Notes under the pieces: model-generated
Databases searched by the model: none
The model's input: only the letters and a program-made list of their open reading frames with translations
What the model was told of the DNA's origin: nothing
Assembly: GCA_964017155.1 (NCBI GenBank)
Contig: OZ024854.1
Span: 69,644,754 to 69,708,753, forward strand
Source of the DNA: Oasisia sp. SBJ-2009
Taxonomy: Eukaryota; Annelida; Polychaeta; Sabellida; Siboglinidae
Direction of reading: 5' to 3'
Length of the DNA stretch: 64,000 nucleotides
In this document: positions 63,001 to 64,000 of the stretch, one piece after another
How the letters are laid out: each line of letters opens with the position of its first letter
How positions within the stretch are numbered: position 1 is the first letter of the stretch
Made by a program: the position numbers and the translations under genes

Positions 63001-64000
63001 AGCACGTATACTCTCAATTTGTTTTCAGCATTTCACTATTTGGCACTTATGTACAAGTCGGACCCACCTCAATGTTGCTATTATATCAGTATTTTTGCCA
63101 ACATTTGATACTTGATTAAATTAATTCATTCAATTATAATCATCTTGCGCGTATTTATGTTTTATAAACAGCGCATCTTGGCAAACTTTTGAGGTCGAAA
63201 AGACAGCGCGATTTGTGCCAGTCGCAAGCGCAGCGGTGCATGTTACTGCGCTGTGCATATGAAATGAGCGATAAATAGTTTGTTTATGCCGACCACGCTG
63301 TTTTTTCGACCTCAAAAGTCTGCTAAGACGCGCTGTATATAAAACAATAATATGCGCAAGATGATTATAATTGATTGAATTAACAAAATCAAGTATCAAA
63401 TGTTGGCAAAAATACAGTTATAATACCAAAATTGAGGTGGGCCCGACTTGTACATAAGTGCCAACACTTGCTGGCGCGTTCCTTCACGCGCACTCTCTCA
63501 TAAATAAAAGCACGTGTACTTCAATTTGTTTTCAGCATTTCACTATTTGGCACTTATGTACAAGTCGGACCCGCCTCAATGTTGCTATTATATCAGTATT
63601 TTTGCCAACATTTGATACTTGATTAAATTTATTCATTCAATTATAATCATCTTGCGCGTATTTATGTTTTATAAACAGCGCGTCTTGGCAAACTATTGAG
63701 GTCGAAAAGACAGCGCGAATTGTGCCAGCCGCAAGCGCAGGGGTGCATATTACTGCGCTGTGCATATGAAATGAGCGATAAACAGTTTGTTTATGCCGAC
63801 CACGCTGTCTTTTCGACCTCAAAAGTCAGCTAAGACGCGCTGTATATAAAACAATAATATGCGCAAGATGATTATAATTGATTGAGTTAACAAAATCAAG
63901 TTTCAAAAGTTGGCAAAAATACAGTTATAATACCAAAATTGAGGTGGGCCCGACTTGTACATAAGTGCCAACACTTGAGGGCGCGTTCCTTCACGCGCAC
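60042..64000. repeat. SatB monomers 82-89 (last one partial)
   Basis: Starts: 60042, 60549, 61057, 61565, 62073, 62581, 63089, 63596. The monomer at 60549 is a chimera of two subtypes. The one at 63089 is 507 bp (GTGTACTTCAATT). The last is cut by the window end after 405 bp, inside the B loop. Confidence 0.95.

Larger units (their letters stand above)
18937..64000. repeat. SatB: 508-bp palindromic satellite array
   Basis: 88 full monomers and a partial one, counted from GTATTTTTGCC at 18938. Lengths are 508 bp (72), 504 bp (10) and 507 bp (6). Each monomer is laid out as a 120-bp arm A, 87-bp loop, 120-bp inverted arm A', 16-bp AT linker, 33-bp stem B, 83-bp loop, 33-bp inverted stem B', 16-bp AT linker. 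Several monomer subtypes recur in a fixed order, showing nested segmental duplication. No gene was found; the array continues past the window end. Confidence 0.97.

Noticed and set aside
1..64000. Telomeric repeats such as (TTAGG)n or (TTAGGG)n
   Set aside because: No tandem run is present on either strand.

Overview
The whole 64 kb is satellite DNA: two tandem arrays that abut at about position 18,937. I find no supportable protein-coding gene, no intact RNA gene and no intact mobile element. A window this long with no genes, two unrelated arrays and layered higher-order repeats points to eukaryotic heterochromatin (pericentromeric, centromeric or rDNA-linked). CpG is abundant in both arrays, which fits a genome with little germline CpG methylation, such as many insects and other invertebrates. 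That placement is an inference; nothing in the window names a species.

Region 1 (1-18,936) is a GC-rich higher-order satellite, here SatA. Its usual unit is 1,126 bp, made of five blocks that each open with the same ~46-bp anchor: a (179 bp), b (361 bp, very GC-rich), c (190), d (190) and e (206). Length variants of 1,121, 1,332, 1,316 and 930 bp are explained by loss of one 5-mer, an extra e block, an extra c block, or a d/e fusion. A second-order repeat of 3,584 bp and a longer copy at an offset of 8,294 bp lie on top. The main discovery here is that blocks a, c, d and e carry degenerate pieces of the 28S rRNA gene from the universally conserved domain IV segment that holds the target site of R2 retrotransposons. 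Blocks c, d and e hold the downstream part in sense, followed by the upstream part in antisense (a 19-base exact match). Block a holds a more decayed copy in antisense that runs across the site.

Region 2 (18,937-64,000) is an AT-richer satellite, here SatB: 88 complete units plus a partial one, with a 508-bp monomer (72 of 508 bp, ten of 504, six of 507). Each monomer is close to one large palindrome: 120-bp inverted arms around an 87-bp loop, then 33-bp inverted arms around an 83-bp loop, joined by AT linkers that also roughly mirror each other. The array was built by nested tandem duplications of 1, 4, 5, 6 and 13-14 monomers, and shared private variants give part of their order. The SatA/SatB junction falls exactly at the outer end of the 120-bp inverted arm, so SatB may have begun as a foldback or MITE-like element that landed in SatA and then amplified.

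The short open frames on both strands are by-products of repeat structure, stop-poor GC-rich sequence and palindromy, and are not annotated as genes.
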